64,000 nucleotides of DNA from Xanthobacteraceae bacterium. GTDB taxonomy: Bacteria; Pseudomonadota; Alphaproteobacteria; Rhizobiales; Xanthobacteraceae. Position 1 is the stretch's first letter, and each line of letters begins with the position of its first letter. Of this stretch, positions 1 through 8,411 are shown one piece after another. Location: assembly GCA_022841625.1 (NCBI GenBank), contig JALHRD010000004.1:1-64000 (forward strand), given 5' to 3'. Made by a program: the position numbers and the translations under genes. The notes below the pieces were generated by a model that was given only the letters and a program-made list of their open reading frames with translations, had not been told where the DNA came from and searched no databases.

Positions 1-155
1 TTGACACCATCAGTTTGAGGGACGACCGCCTCACCATGCAAGCCGCGAGCGAGCGCGCCCCACACAGCGCTGTAGCGAGCAAGCGGCTTGCTTGGCGAGG
101 GCCCGTTACCCCATCTACAGCGCGCTTGCGCGGGGACGAGCGGAGGAGGAGCGCG

Positions 156-884
156 TTACTTGCGCATCTCCTTGGACGAGTTGATGACCGCATGGATGTT
201 GCGCGCGTAGTCAACCGCGCTCGGTACGTCCATGGTGAAGGCGCGCCGGAAAAACTCCTTGGCGCCTTCGGTCGCAAGGTTAGGCGTGTCGAGGATGCGC
301 TTGCACAGCGCCTCGACGAAAGTGTCGAGTTGCGCGTCCGGCACCACTTCGCTGACGATGCCGGCCTCGCGCGCCCGCGTCGCGCTGATGGTTGCAGTGG
401 AATAGACCAGATAGGTGAGTTCCTTGCGCGGCACCCGGTCCATCAACGCCGAAATCACCATGGTCGGCATGATGCGGTGCGCCATTTCCGGGATCTGGAA
501 CTGCGCGCTCTCAGCCGCAATCGTGATGTCGGCGACGCCGGCGATGGCGCAGCCAAAACCGGCGGCGAGCCCGCGCACCACTGCGATGGTGGGAACCTTT
601 GTCGCCCGGAATGCCGAATAGGTGTTGAAGATCACATCTGATTGCCGCAGGCGCTCGATCGCCTCGGGATCGACCGCTGGCTTCACGCCCATGCCGGCGC
701 GGCCAACGCAGAAATCTTTGCCGCTGGCGGTCAGCACCACCAGCCGCGAGGTCTCGCCCGCCTTTAACAATGCCTCGGTCAGTTCCAGCGCCATCGGGTC
801 GGTCGCGGCATTGCCGTGGTCAGGCCGGTTGATATTGATGCGCAAGATTGCGCCATCCTGCCTGACCTGGATTTCGTTGCTCAT
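156..884 (-). CDS. Enoyl-CoA hydratase/isomerase family protein
   Basis: A 242-residue crotonase-fold protein that would act on a CoA thioester in the cytoplasm. The first oxyanion-hole segment reads GKDFCVGRAGMG, and the second region is RGLAAGFGCAIAGVADI, followed by AESAQFQIPEMAHRIMP, where the family places its catalytic glutamate. It is slightly shorter than the usual 255-265 residues. It lies 4 bp downstream of the molybdenum hydroxylase large subunit on the same strand, so the two are probably co-transcribed. The substrate is unknown. Fold assignment is firm; whether it is a hydratase, isomerase or lyase is not decided by the sequence. Confidence 0.85.
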   Translation of the reverse strand: MSNEIQVRQDGAILRININRPDHGNAATDPMALELTEALLKAGETSRLVVLTASGKDFCVGRAGMGVKPAVDPEAIERLRQSDVIFNTYSAFRATKVPTIAVVRGLAAGFGCAIAGVADITIAAESAQFQIPEMAHRIMPTMVISALMDRVPRKELTYLVYSTATISATRAREAGIVSEVVPDAQLDTFVEALCKRILDTPNLATEGAKEFFRRAFTMDVPSAVDYARNIHAVINSSKEMRK

Positions 885-888
885 ACTG

Positions 889-3243
889 TCACCCTTTCCT
901 TGCGATAATGCTGTGCTTCTTACGTGCGTCTTCGATGGCGCGCCAGACGCGCTCCGGCGTCGCCGGCATCTCGATATGTTTTACCCCCAAATCCGTCAGG
1001 GCGTCGACAATAGCGTTCACCACGACCGCCAGCGCGGGCGTGGTGCCGCCTTCGCCGCCGGAACGGATGCCTAGCGGGTTGAGCGGGGAAGGCGTTTCGC
1101 CGATGTCGGTCGCAAACGACGGCAGCGTGTCGGCGCGCGGCACGGCGTAGTCCATGAACGATCCCGACAAGAGTTGTCCGCTGACGGGATCGTAACAACA
1201 TTCCTCGCTGAGCGCCTGGCCGACCCCCTGGGCGATGCCGCCATGCGCCTGGCCGTGCAAGATCATCGGGTTGACCGCGCGGCCGACATCGTCGAATGCG
1301 GCATAGGAAACAAGGGCGACGGCGCCGGTATCGGCATCGACCTCGACCTCGCAGACATGGGTGCCGAACGGAAAGCCGCCGCTGGTATAGGTTACGTCCG
1401 AAACAGCGGCCAATGGGCCGCGCAGATCGTCGGGCAGGTCGTTGCGGGTGATCGCCGCATTCGCCACCGTGGCGAGATCGAAGGAACGATCGTTCGCGAT
1501 GAAGCGGCCGTCCTTGAATTCGATCGCTTTAGGAGTGGTTTCCGTAATATGCGCGACAATGCGCTTGGCGCGTTCCACAATGTCGCGGGTCGCATTGCCG
1601 ATCACGATGCCTGCCATGCGCATCGAGCGGCCGGAATGCGAGCCGCCGCCGGCCGCGACCATGTCGGTGTCGCCGGTGATCAATCGCACGCGTTCAAACG
1701 GCACGCCAAGCCATTCGGTGACAAGTTGGGCAAAGCTGGTTTCGTGGCCCTGGCCGCTCGACAAGGTGCCGATCACCACGTCGACAAAGCCGTCGGGCGT
1801 GACGGTGATCTCGCTGCGCTCGCGCGGGATGCCGCTGGTCAATTCTATATAATTGGCGATGCCGATGCCGCGAAGCCTGCCATTGCGGCGCGATTGACGT
1901 TTGCGCTGGGCGAAGCCCCGCCAGTCGGCCAGCGTGAGCGCCGCATCCATCGCTTTCCTGTAATTGCCACCATCGCAGGACAGCCCGAGCGGATTGACAT
2001 AGGCCCGCGGCCGGTCCGGGACCAGATTTCGCTTGCGCAGCGACACCCGGTCGAAAGCGCATTGCGCCGCGGCGATGTCGATCAGCCGCTCGATCACGAA
2101 CATCGCTTCCGGCCGGCCGGCGCTGCGATAGGAATTGGTCGGCGGCGTATTGGACATCACCGCGCGGGCGCGGAAATGCGCCGCCGGAATCCGGTAGACG
2201 CTGGACATCAATTCGACGCCCTTCACCAGCGCGACGAAACTCACGGTATGGGCGCCGACATTGCTGGTGTTCATGCCACGCAGGCCCAGGAAGCGGCCGT
2301 CGGCATCGAGCGCAAGCTCGGCCTGGACGGCGAGATCGCGGCCTTGATAGTCGCTCAGAAAGGATTCCGAGCGCTCGCAGGTCCATTTCACCGGCCGTGA
2401 CAGCCGTCGCGCGACCCAGCACACCAGCGCGAACTCGGGATAGAAGGCATTGCGGGTGCCAAAGTTGCCGCCGACATCGCGCGCAATCACGCGCACAGCG
2501 TTCTCGGCCACGCCGAGGATGGTTGCCAGCTCGCCTTTTTGGCGCACCACATTGCCGCTACCGGCGTGCAGCGTGTAGCGGCCGGAGCGCGTGTCGTAGA
2601 CGCCGACCGCCGCGCGCGGCTCCATCGGTACGCCGGTGACGCGCTGCACCTGGGTATCGAGCGACACGACATGCGCGGCGCGCGCGAATGCCGCCGCGGT
2701 GGCATCGGCGTCTCCGACATTGGCGTCGACACAGACATTGGAATTGTCTTTGAACAGTGGTGGCGCGCCGCGCTTGGCCGCCGCCATCGACCGCACGATC
2801 GGGTCGAGCGGCTCATAGTCGACGCTGACCAGTTCGGCCGCCGCCTTGGCGGCGGCTACCGAGACCGCGACCACAATCGCCACCGCCTCGCCGACAAAGC
2901 GGACCTTGTCGGCGGGAAGCGGGTAGTGCGGCGTAGTGGTGGCTTCGCTGCCATCGCGGTTGCGCAATGCAATGTCGGGCGCACCACGTAAAACCGGCCG
3001 GTGCGGGATCGGCTTGAGCCCATCGGCCAGCAGCTCGGCGCCGGTCAAGACGGCGAGCACGCCGGGAACGGCGCGCGCCTCTTCGGTCGCGATCGCGCGG
3101 ATGAGGGCATGGGCATGCGGCGAACGCACCATGACCGCATAGGCCTGTCCTGGCAGATTGACATCGTCGCTGAAGCAGCCTGTGCCGGTGAGCAAGCGTA
3201 GATCTTCCTTCCGCCGGACGTCGCTACCGATCTTGATGGTCAT
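889..3243 (-). CDS. Xanthine dehydrogenase family, molybdopterin-binding large subunit (orphan)
   Basis: Large subunit of a molybdenum hydroxylase of the CoxL/XdhB type, expected to hydroxylate a ring or aldehyde carbon with water. The N-terminal part (RRKEDLRLLTGTGCFSDD) is the fused aldehyde-oxidase a/b hammerhead domain. ARDVGGNFGTRN is a Moco-binding loop, and GGEGGTTPA near the C terminus carries the conserved catalytic glutamate. I choose the ATG at 3243, giving 784 residues, because a longer reading would run into the divergent neighbour and because the paralogue at 60096 has 785 residues and the same N terminus. No 2Fe-2S or FAD subunit gene adjoins it, so partners must come from elsewhere. 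Substrate unknown. Confidence 0.88.
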   Translation of the reverse strand: MTIKIGSDVRRKEDLRLLTGTGCFSDDVNLPGQAYAVMVRSPHAHALIRAIATEEARAVPGVLAVLTGAELLADGLKPIPHRPVLRGAPDIALRNRDGSEATTTPHYPLPADKVRFVGEAVAIVVAVSVAAAKAAAELVSVDYEPLDPIVRSMAAAKRGAPPLFKDNSNVCVDANVGDADATAAAFARAAHVVSLDTQVQRVTGVPMEPRAAVGVYDTRSGRYTLHAGSGNVVRQKGELATILGVAENAVRVIARDVGGNFGTRNAFYPEFALVCWVARRLSRPVKWTCERSESFLSDYQGRDLAVQAELALDADGRFLGLRGMNTSNVGAHTVSFVALVKGVELMSSVYRIPAAHFRARAVMSNTPPTNSYRSAGRPEAMFVIERLIDIAAAQCAFDRVSLRKRNLVPDRPRAYVNPLGLSCDGGNYRKAMDAALTLADWRGFAQRKRQSRRNGRLRGIGIANYIELTSGIPRERSEITVTPDGFVDVVIGTLSSGQGHETSFAQLVTEWLGVPFERVRLITGDTDMVAAGGGSHSGRSMRMAGIVIGNATRDIVERAKRIVAHITETTPKAIEFKDGRFIANDRSFDLATVANAAITRNDLPDDLRGPLAAVSDVTYTSGGFPFGTHVCEVEVDADTGAVALVSYAAFDDVGRAVNPMILHGQAHGGIAQGVGQALSEECCYDPVSGQLLSGSFMDYAVPRADTLPSFATDIGETPSPLNPLGIRSGGEGGTTPALAVVVNAIVDALTDLGVKHIEMPATPERVWRAIEDARKKHSIIARKG

Positions 3244-3394
3244 AGGAGGCTGCGCCGCGGCGAATGGGATGATTTCCCCCGCACAATAGAGCTGGGTTGG
3301 GTCCACGCAAGGGCCGCGTAATGCAAGGGTTAGCCTTGCTTGCCGTGACCGGGGCGCCCCCGTAGTTTGCGCGCTAAGGTTGGGGGTGTCTGGG

Positions 3395-4372
3395 ATGAGC
3401 AAGGCGTTCCGCTTTCATCGGCATGGCGGGCCGGAGGTGATGCGGTGGGAGGACGTGGACATCCCGCCGCCGGGTGCCGGGCAGGCGCGCATGCGGAACG
3501 CTGCGGTCGCGGTCAATTATCGCGACGTGCTGATCCGCCGTGGCATCCATGAGCTGCGCGCATTTCCCTCGGGCCTTGGGCTTGAGAGCGCCGGAGTGGT
3601 CGAGGCGATCGGGCCCGGCGTTACCGAGGTCGCGGTCGGCGACCGCATCGCCTGCGTCGCCGGTCCCGATGGCGCCTATGCGGAGTTTCGCAACGTACCG
3701 GCGGCGCGCGCGGTGAAGCTGCCGGATGGCATCGACGATCGCACCGCCGCGTCGATGATGGTCCGCGGCATGACCGCCCGTTATCTCCTGCACGATACCT
3801 ATGCGGTTCGGCCGGGCGACGCGATCCTCATACATGCGGCGGCGGGCGGCGTCGGCTTGATATTATGCCAATGGGCCAAGCATCTCGGCGCGACTGTGAT
3901 CGGCACTGTGTCGACCGAGGCGAAGGCCGCGGTGGCCCATGCGCACGGCTGCGATCATCCGATCGTCTATAGCCGCGAGGATTTCGCGGCGCGCGTAAAG
4001 GACATCACCAAGGGTGAGGGCGTGGCGGTGGTTTACGACTCGGTCGGGCGCACGACCTTTGAAGGTTCGATGCGCAGCCTGCGTCGGCGCGGGGTGCTCG
4101 CGTCGTTCGGCGAGGCCTCGGGTGATCCCGAACCGGTGCCGCCGCGCAAGCTCGGGCAACTGGGTTCGATCTGGCTCACCCATCCAAGCCTGCCGGACTA
4201 CACCGCAACCCGTGCCGATCTGCTGGCGGCGGCAAACGACCTGCTTGCCATGGTTCAGGCCGGCAAGATCAAGATTGCGATCAGCCACGCTTATGCGCTC
4301 CGCGATGCGCCGCAGGCGCATGCCGACCTTGAAGCGCGCAAGACCACCGGATCGATTGTGCTGATAGCGTAG
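3395..4372 (+). CDS. Quinone oxidoreductase (zeta-crystallin-like) family NADPH dehydrogenase
   Basis: A 325-residue medium-chain dehydrogenase/reductase of the zinc-independent QOR subgroup. The GroES-like N-terminal domain contains GLESAGVVEAIGPGV and VGDRIA. The Rossmann fold begins with HAAAGGVGLILCQWAKHLGA, the AxxGGVG signature for NADPH. The cysteine and histidine zinc ligands of alcohol dehydrogenases are missing. The start at 3395 (MSKAFRFHRHGG) is preceded by a G-rich ribosome-binding stretch and matches the family's usual first residues. It is divergent from the molybdenum hydroxylase gene, with a 151-bp spacer, and lies 11 bp upstream of an alpha/beta hydrolase. The physiological quinone or enone substrate cannot be inferred. 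Confidence 0.88.
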   Translation: MSKAFRFHRHGGPEVMRWEDVDIPPPGAGQARMRNAAVAVNYRDVLIRRGIHELRAFPSGLGLESAGVVEAIGPGVTEVAVGDRIACVAGPDGAYAEFRNVPAARAVKLPDGIDDRTAASMMVRGMTARYLLHDTYAVRPGDAILIHAAAGGVGLILCQWAKHLGATVIGTVSTEAKAAVAHAHGCDHPIVYSREDFAARVKDITKGEGVAVVYDSVGRTTFEGSMRSLRRRGVLASFGEASGDPEPVPPRKLGQLGSIWLTHPSLPDYTATRADLLAAANDLLAMVQAGKIKIAISHAYALRDAPQAHADLEARKTTGSIVLIA

Positions 4373-4383
4373 GGATAAGTCGC

Positions 4384-5514
4384 ATGCTCGATCACGGCTA
4401 TCAGACCCGCAGCTGGGACGAATTGAAAGCGGAGACGCTGCTGCGCGCCGAGCGTGGCGCTTATCCGGTATTTGCGATCACGCCGGAGGATGCGCGCACC
4501 GCTTTGGCGATGATCCATAATCTCGATCCCGACGCCTGGGGCGGCGCGTGGATGGCGATTGGCGATCGCGCCATGGAACGCGCGCATAACGCCGAGACCG
4601 GCGATAGTTCCGCTGCGGCGCGGCACTATCTCTATGCCTGGCGGCTCTACACGCTTGGGCGTTGGCCGGTGATGTCGTCGCCGAACAAGCGGGCAAGCTA
4701 TGACAAGGCGCAGCAGGCTTTCGCCGCCTATGGGCGGCTGGTTGCGCCGGCGATCGAGCCGCTGTCGGTCCCGTTTGAAGGCAAGGCGATCAAGGCATGG
4801 CTGCAAAAGCCCGCTGGCGTGGTGCGGCCGCCGGTCACCATCAATATCGGCGGCAGCGATCTCTGGAAGGATTCCGTCGCCATCCAAGCGCGCGGCTTTC
4901 TCAAGCACGGCATCGCGGCCATCGCCGTCGATAAGCCTGGCACCGCGGATGCGCCGGTTCCGGTGCGCCCGGGCTCCGAGCGGATGATCTCGGCGATTAT
5001 CGATCACGTCGGAACGCGCAACGATCTCGATGGCAGCCGCGTGATCGTGCGCGGCCAGAGCTGGGGCAGCTATTGGTCGGCGCGTGCCGCCTATGCCGAA
5101 GCCGGCCGTCTTAGGGGCGCGGTATTCCAGAGCGGTCCGGTGCATCGCTATTTCCAACGCGCGTGGCAAGAAGAAGCGTTCCAGACCAAGGAGTTCCTGT
5201 TCGACTATGTGCCGTCGCGCCTACACATGCTTGGGGTGAGCACGGTCGAGGAGGCGTTTGCCTTTATGCCGTCGCTGTCGCTGGTCGATGGCGGCCTGAT
5301 CGAGCGGCCGACGCCGCCAATGTTGCTGATCGGCGGCGCGCAAGACACCCAGGTGCCGTTCTCGGATCTGGTGCTGATGCTCCAGCACGGCGGTCCAAAG
5401 CACGCCTGGATCAACCCGCAAGGGCAGACCATGGGCCGCTCGCCGACTGTCAAGGACGACGATATCTTCCACGACGTGGTGGTGCCGTGGGTGCGGCAGC
5501 GGTTTGCGGTCTAG
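4384..5514 (+). CDS. Alpha/beta hydrolase, FrsA/pseudooxynicotine-hydrolase-like
   Basis: A 376-residue alpha/beta hydrolase with a helical N-terminal extension of about 130 residues before the catalytic core, the layout seen in FrsA-type esterases and in 2,6-dihydroxypseudooxynicotine hydrolase. The nucleophile elbow is GQSWGS, the acid is probably the Asp in GGAQDTQVPF, and the histidine is probably the one in DDDIFHDVVVPW near the C terminus. It is co-oriented with the quinone oxidoreductase 11 bp upstream and ends 4 bp from the convergent TctC-type gene. The related protein at 6508 has a GPGQGE motif where this one has KPGTADAP, so the two need not share a reaction. Confidence 0.8.
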   Translation: MLDHGYQTRSWDELKAETLLRAERGAYPVFAITPEDARTALAMIHNLDPDAWGGAWMAIGDRAMERAHNAETGDSSAAARHYLYAWRLYTLGRWPVMSSPNKRASYDKAQQAFAAYGRLVAPAIEPLSVPFEGKAIKAWLQKPAGVVRPPVTINIGGSDLWKDSVAIQARGFLKHGIAAIAVDKPGTADAPVPVRPGSERMISAIIDHVGTRNDLDGSRVIVRGQSWGSYWSARAAYAEAGRLRGAVFQSGPVHRYFQRAWQEEAFQTKEFLFDYVPSRLHMLGVSTVEEAFAFMPSLSLVDGGLIERPTPPMLLIGGAQDTQVPFSDLVLMLQHGGPKHAWINPQGQTMGRSPTVKDDDIFHDVVVPWVRQRFAV

Positions 5515-5518
5515 CCGT

Positions 5519-6487
5519 TCAGTCGATCTTCAGGTTCGCCGCCGCGATCACTTTGGCCCATAGCCGCGAGTCGCTGCGGATCAGTTCGGCATAGGCCTCG
5601 GGTGTGCTGGTGATCGATTGCATCATCTGCTTGGCCAGGAACGTGGTTGCGAAGTCGGGGCTGTCGACGATCTTGCGTACATCGGCATTGATCTTGATAA
5701 CGATCGGGCGCGGCGTTCCGCCGGTTGCGAACAGGCCGAACCAGGACTTCGCTTCAAAGCCGGCGAGACCGCCTTCGGCTACGGTGGGGAGTTCCGGAAA
5801 ATCGGCCAGCCGCTTCGGGCTGCCGATCCCCAGAAGCTTCAGATGGCCGGCCTGCCATGACTGCAGCGCCGAGCCGAAACTGACGAACATCATTTGAATA
5901 TGTCCGGCGATGACATCGGTCATGGCAGGCGCCGCGCCGCGGTAGTGGACGGCGGTGAGCTTGATGCCGGCCTGCGACTGCAAGGCTTCCATATTGAGGT
6001 GGCCGGCGGAGCCGAGCCCGAAGGTGCCGTAATTCAGCGTGCCGGGCTTGGCCTTGGCGAGCGCGATCAGGTCGGTGACGTTGTTTGCCGACAGCGAGGG
6101 ATGCGTCACCAGCGCCTGATGCAGCACCGTGAGTCCGGTGATCGGCTCGAAATCCTTGACCGGGTCATAGCTGAGCTTGCGATAGAGGTGCGGATTAACG
6201 GTGAAGGTGACATCTGGGCCAAGCAGCAGGGTGTGGCCGTCGGGCGCGGCCTTGGCGACGTGATCGGCGGCGATCTGGGTGTTGCCGCCCGGCTTGTTCT
6301 CGACAATGACTTGCTGGTTCCAGGCCTTGCCGAGGTGAAGTGCCAGCGCGCGCGCGGTTGCATCGGCGGCGCCGCCAGGCGCCGAAGTCACGACGATGGT
6401 GACGGGCTTGGTCGGGAACGTCTGCGCATGGGCGGTCGCGGCGCCCAGCAAGCCAATCGCAACGACAGAGTTCAGCAGCTTTCGCAT
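5519..6487 (-). CDS. Tripartite tricarboxylate transporter substrate-binding protein (TctC/Bug, canonical type)
   Basis: Periplasmic binding protein of 322 residues with a cleavable signal peptide (MRKLLNSVVAIGLLGAATAHA, cleaved after AHA). Mature features are PTKPVTIVVTSAPGGAADATAR, split here as PTKPVTIVV and SAPGGAADATAR, then VENKPGGNTQIAADHVAKA and APDGHTLLLG, all typical of canonical Bug proteins that bind carboxylates. It is the only canonical member in the window; nine others belong to a divergent branch. The hydrolase gene ends 20 bp upstream, so it probably closes the operon that begins with the CobT-like gene. No TctA or TctB gene is present, so the membrane partner is unknown. Confidence 0.9.
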   Translation of the reverse strand: MRKLLNSVVAIGLLGAATAHAQTFPTKPVTIVVTSAPGGAADATARALALHLGKAWNQQVIVENKPGGNTQIAADHVAKAAPDGHTLLLGPDVTFTVNPHLYRKLSYDPVKDFEPITGLTVLHQALVTHPSLSANNVTDLIALAKAKPGTLNYGTFGLGSAGHLNMEALQSQAGIKLTAVHYRGAAPAMTDVIAGHIQMMFVSFGSALQSWQAGHLKLLGIGSPKRLADFPELPTVAEGGLAGFEAKSWFGLFATGGTPRPIVIKINADVRKIVDSPDFATTFLAKQMMQSITSTPEAYAELIRSDSRLWAKVIAAANLKID

Positions 6488-6507
6488 CGACGCCGTCCTT
6501 CGTTGGT

Positions 6508-7575
6508 CTAACTGCCGAAAAGTGTCTCAGCCATCCAGTCCGCGGTCAACGGACGGAACTTGTAGCTGATATTGAAGCACACATGATTGCCTTCCGGATA
6601 CAACACGAATGTCGACGGACCCGATGCCTCGCGCGCGAGGCGTTCGCCTTCCGACGGCGGGATCAGGCGGTCGCCGCCGCCATACACCACCAGCAGCGGG
6701 CACTCGATCCGCGCCGCCGCGCCTTCGAGTGTCATCCGTTTTGCGAATGCATGGCTTTGCGCAATGGTCGTGGCATAGCTGCGCACGCGGAATACTTCCT
6801 GCGAGACCTGCGGCATCTGCGGCAGGACCCGGCCCCAGTCATAAGGACCGCAATTGGCGATGCAGGCCCGGATGCGGGGCTCCTGCGAGGCGGCAAGCGG
6901 CGCGTAGAACGCGCCAAGACTTTGCCCGACCACGCCGACCGCGTCGGCGTTGACATCGCTGCGATGCTTCAAGCCGTCGATCACGGCCCCGATGATATTG
7001 CCCCAGTCGGTGCGGATCGGCAGCGAAAATGCGGTCTCGCCCTGACCGGGGCCATCGAGGGTTATGGTCGCGAGCCCCCGCGCCAGAAACGCCTCGCTCC
7101 AGGCATGCAACTCCTCTTTACAGGCGTCTAATCCCGGCAGGATGATCGCAACCGGCAGCCGCGCCGCGGCCTTGGGGCAGCGCAACCAGCCATTGAGATG
7201 AGTGCCTTCAAACGGAAATCGCAGGTGTTCCGCCGGCGGATTCATCGTCGGCGCGGCGGCCTTATAGCAGCGCATCATGGCTTCGTGGGCTACGCGGTAT
7301 TCGTCCGTCCGATCGGCGAACAAGTGCTTGCCATGGTGATAGTAGATCGCCGCGCGCAGGAACGCTTCTTGCGCAGTGACGTGGCGGCGCGCGGACAGCG
7401 CTTCTTGCGCAAGCCGCACATGTGCAGCGGCTTCTTCCGACCAGATCCGGCACCAGTCGTCCCAGCGCCCGATCCGCGATTTCAGCCGCTCGAGATCGTT
7501 CGGGTCGACGCCAGTTGCGACATAGCGCGGCGTGAAGTGGGAGAAGATGAGATCAACTTGCGGATCGCGGGCCAT
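6508..7575 (-). CDS. Alpha/beta hydrolase resembling 2,6-dihydroxypseudooxynicotine hydrolase
   Basis: A 355-residue hydrolase with an N-terminal helical cap domain followed by the alpha/beta core. Visible features are LDGPGQGETAF, with a glutamate placed as in the C-C-bond hydrolase of nicotine degradation, the nucleophile elbow GQSLGAF, the acid in YGGGDRLIPP and the histidine in PEGNHVCFN. That set matches the family of 2,6-dihydroxypseudooxynicotine hydrolase, a family assignment made from memory of motifs rather than an alignment. I choose the ATG at 7575, 8 bp after the stop of the TIM-barrel gene, over a longer reading that overlaps that gene. It may cleave a 1,3-diketone-like or acyl-aromatic substrate. 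Confidence 0.8.
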   Translation of the reverse strand: MARDPQVDLIFSHFTPRYVATGVDPNDLERLKSRIGRWDDWCRIWSEEAAAHVRLAQEALSARRHVTAQEAFLRAAIYYHHGKHLFADRTDEYRVAHEAMMRCYKAAAPTMNPPAEHLRFPFEGTHLNGWLRCPKAAARLPVAIILPGLDACKEELHAWSEAFLARGLATITLDGPGQGETAFSLPIRTDWGNIIGAVIDGLKHRSDVNADAVGVVGQSLGAFYAPLAASQEPRIRACIANCGPYDWGRVLPQMPQVSQEVFRVRSYATTIAQSHAFAKRMTLEGAAARIECPLLVVYGGGDRLIPPSEGERLAREASGPSTFVLYPEGNHVCFNISYKFRPLTADWMAETLFGS

Positions 7576-7583
7576 GGTTGCTT

Positions 7584-8411
7584 TCAATGTTCGAGCGCGC
7601 ACAAACTCTTGTAGCGCGCGATGGCGGTCGTGAGGACGGTTTCGCCCGGCTCTTTCCACCAGCTCTCGGACAGAATTTCCACCGCCTGCGGGCCATGGAA
7701 TCCGGCGGCCTCAATGGCGCGGCGGATCGGCCGGAAATCGATCACGCCATCGCCCATCATGCCGCGGTCGAGCAGCATGTGCCGGGTCGGCACCAGCCAA
7801 TCGCAGATATGGTGCGCCAGAATTCGCCGGCCGGCGCGTGCGATCTGCGCGAACAGCTTCGGGTCCCACCACACATGATAGGTATCGATGGCGACGCCGA
7901 CGCCGTCGCCCAGCGCGTCGCACAGATCGAGCGCCTGTTCGAGCGTGTTCACGCAGGCGCGGTCGGCGGCATACATCGGATGCAGCGGCTCGATCGCGAG
8001 CGGCATCTTGCAGGCGCGGGCGTGCGGTAGCACGGCGGCAATGCCGTCGCGCACCATGGCACGGGCGCCGGCAATGTCGCGCGAGCCTTCCGGCAGTCCG
8101 CCGCAGACCAGTACCAGGCAATGCGCTTGCAGTGCGGCCGCTTCATCGAGCGCGCGCTTGTTGTCGTCGATCTGGCGCTGGCGCGCGGCGGCGTCGGGGG
8201 CAGGAAACATGCCGCCCCGGCACAGGTCGGTGACGCGCAGCTTATTGTCCCGCACGATGCGCGCGGCTTGCGCCAGACCGATTTTATCGACCTGGTCGCG
8301 CCATGGCGCGATGGCGGTGATGCCATGCCTGAGGCAGGCGTCAACCGCCTGCGGCAGGTCCCATTGTTGGCGCACGGTGGCGAGATTGATCGCGAGGCCT
8401 TCAAGCGTCAT
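7584..8411 (-). CDS. Sugar phosphate isomerase/epimerase family TIM-barrel protein
   Basis: A 275-residue xylose-isomerase-like TIM barrel (AP endonuclease 2 family). It contains HGITAIAPWRDQVDKIG near the N terminus, LAIEPLHPMYAADRACVN in the middle, VGVAIDTYHVWWDPKL and HHICDWLVPTR, with Glu, Asp and His residues placed as metal ligands of sugar or hydroxypyruvate isomerases and of dehydroshikimate dehydratases. The ATG at 8411 overlaps the end of the CobT-like gene by 11 bp, implying translational coupling. Substrate unknown; members act on keto sugars, inosose or hydroxy acids. Confidence 0.85.
   Translation of the reverse strand: MTLEGLAINLATVRQQWDLPQAVDACLRHGITAIAPWRDQVDKIGLAQAARIVRDNKLRVTDLCRGGMFPAPDAAARQRQIDDNKRALDEAAALQAHCLVLVCGGLPEGSRDIAGARAMVRDGIAAVLPHARACKMPLAIEPLHPMYAADRACVNTLEQALDLCDALGDGVGVAIDTYHVWWDPKLFAQIARAGRRILAHHICDWLVPTRHMLLDRGMMGDGVIDFRPIRRAIEAAGFHGPQAVEILSESWWKEPGETVLTTAIARYKSLCALEH

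Noticed and set aside
1-155. TTGACA at the very first bases as a promoter -35 box
   Set aside because: A single hexamer at a window edge with no convincing -10 element and no gene start downstream on that strand.
1174-2400. A 408-residue plus-strand open frame
   Set aside because: It is fully antisense to the molybdenum hydroxylase at 889, with His/Asp/Arg-rich composition typical of GC-rich shadow frames.
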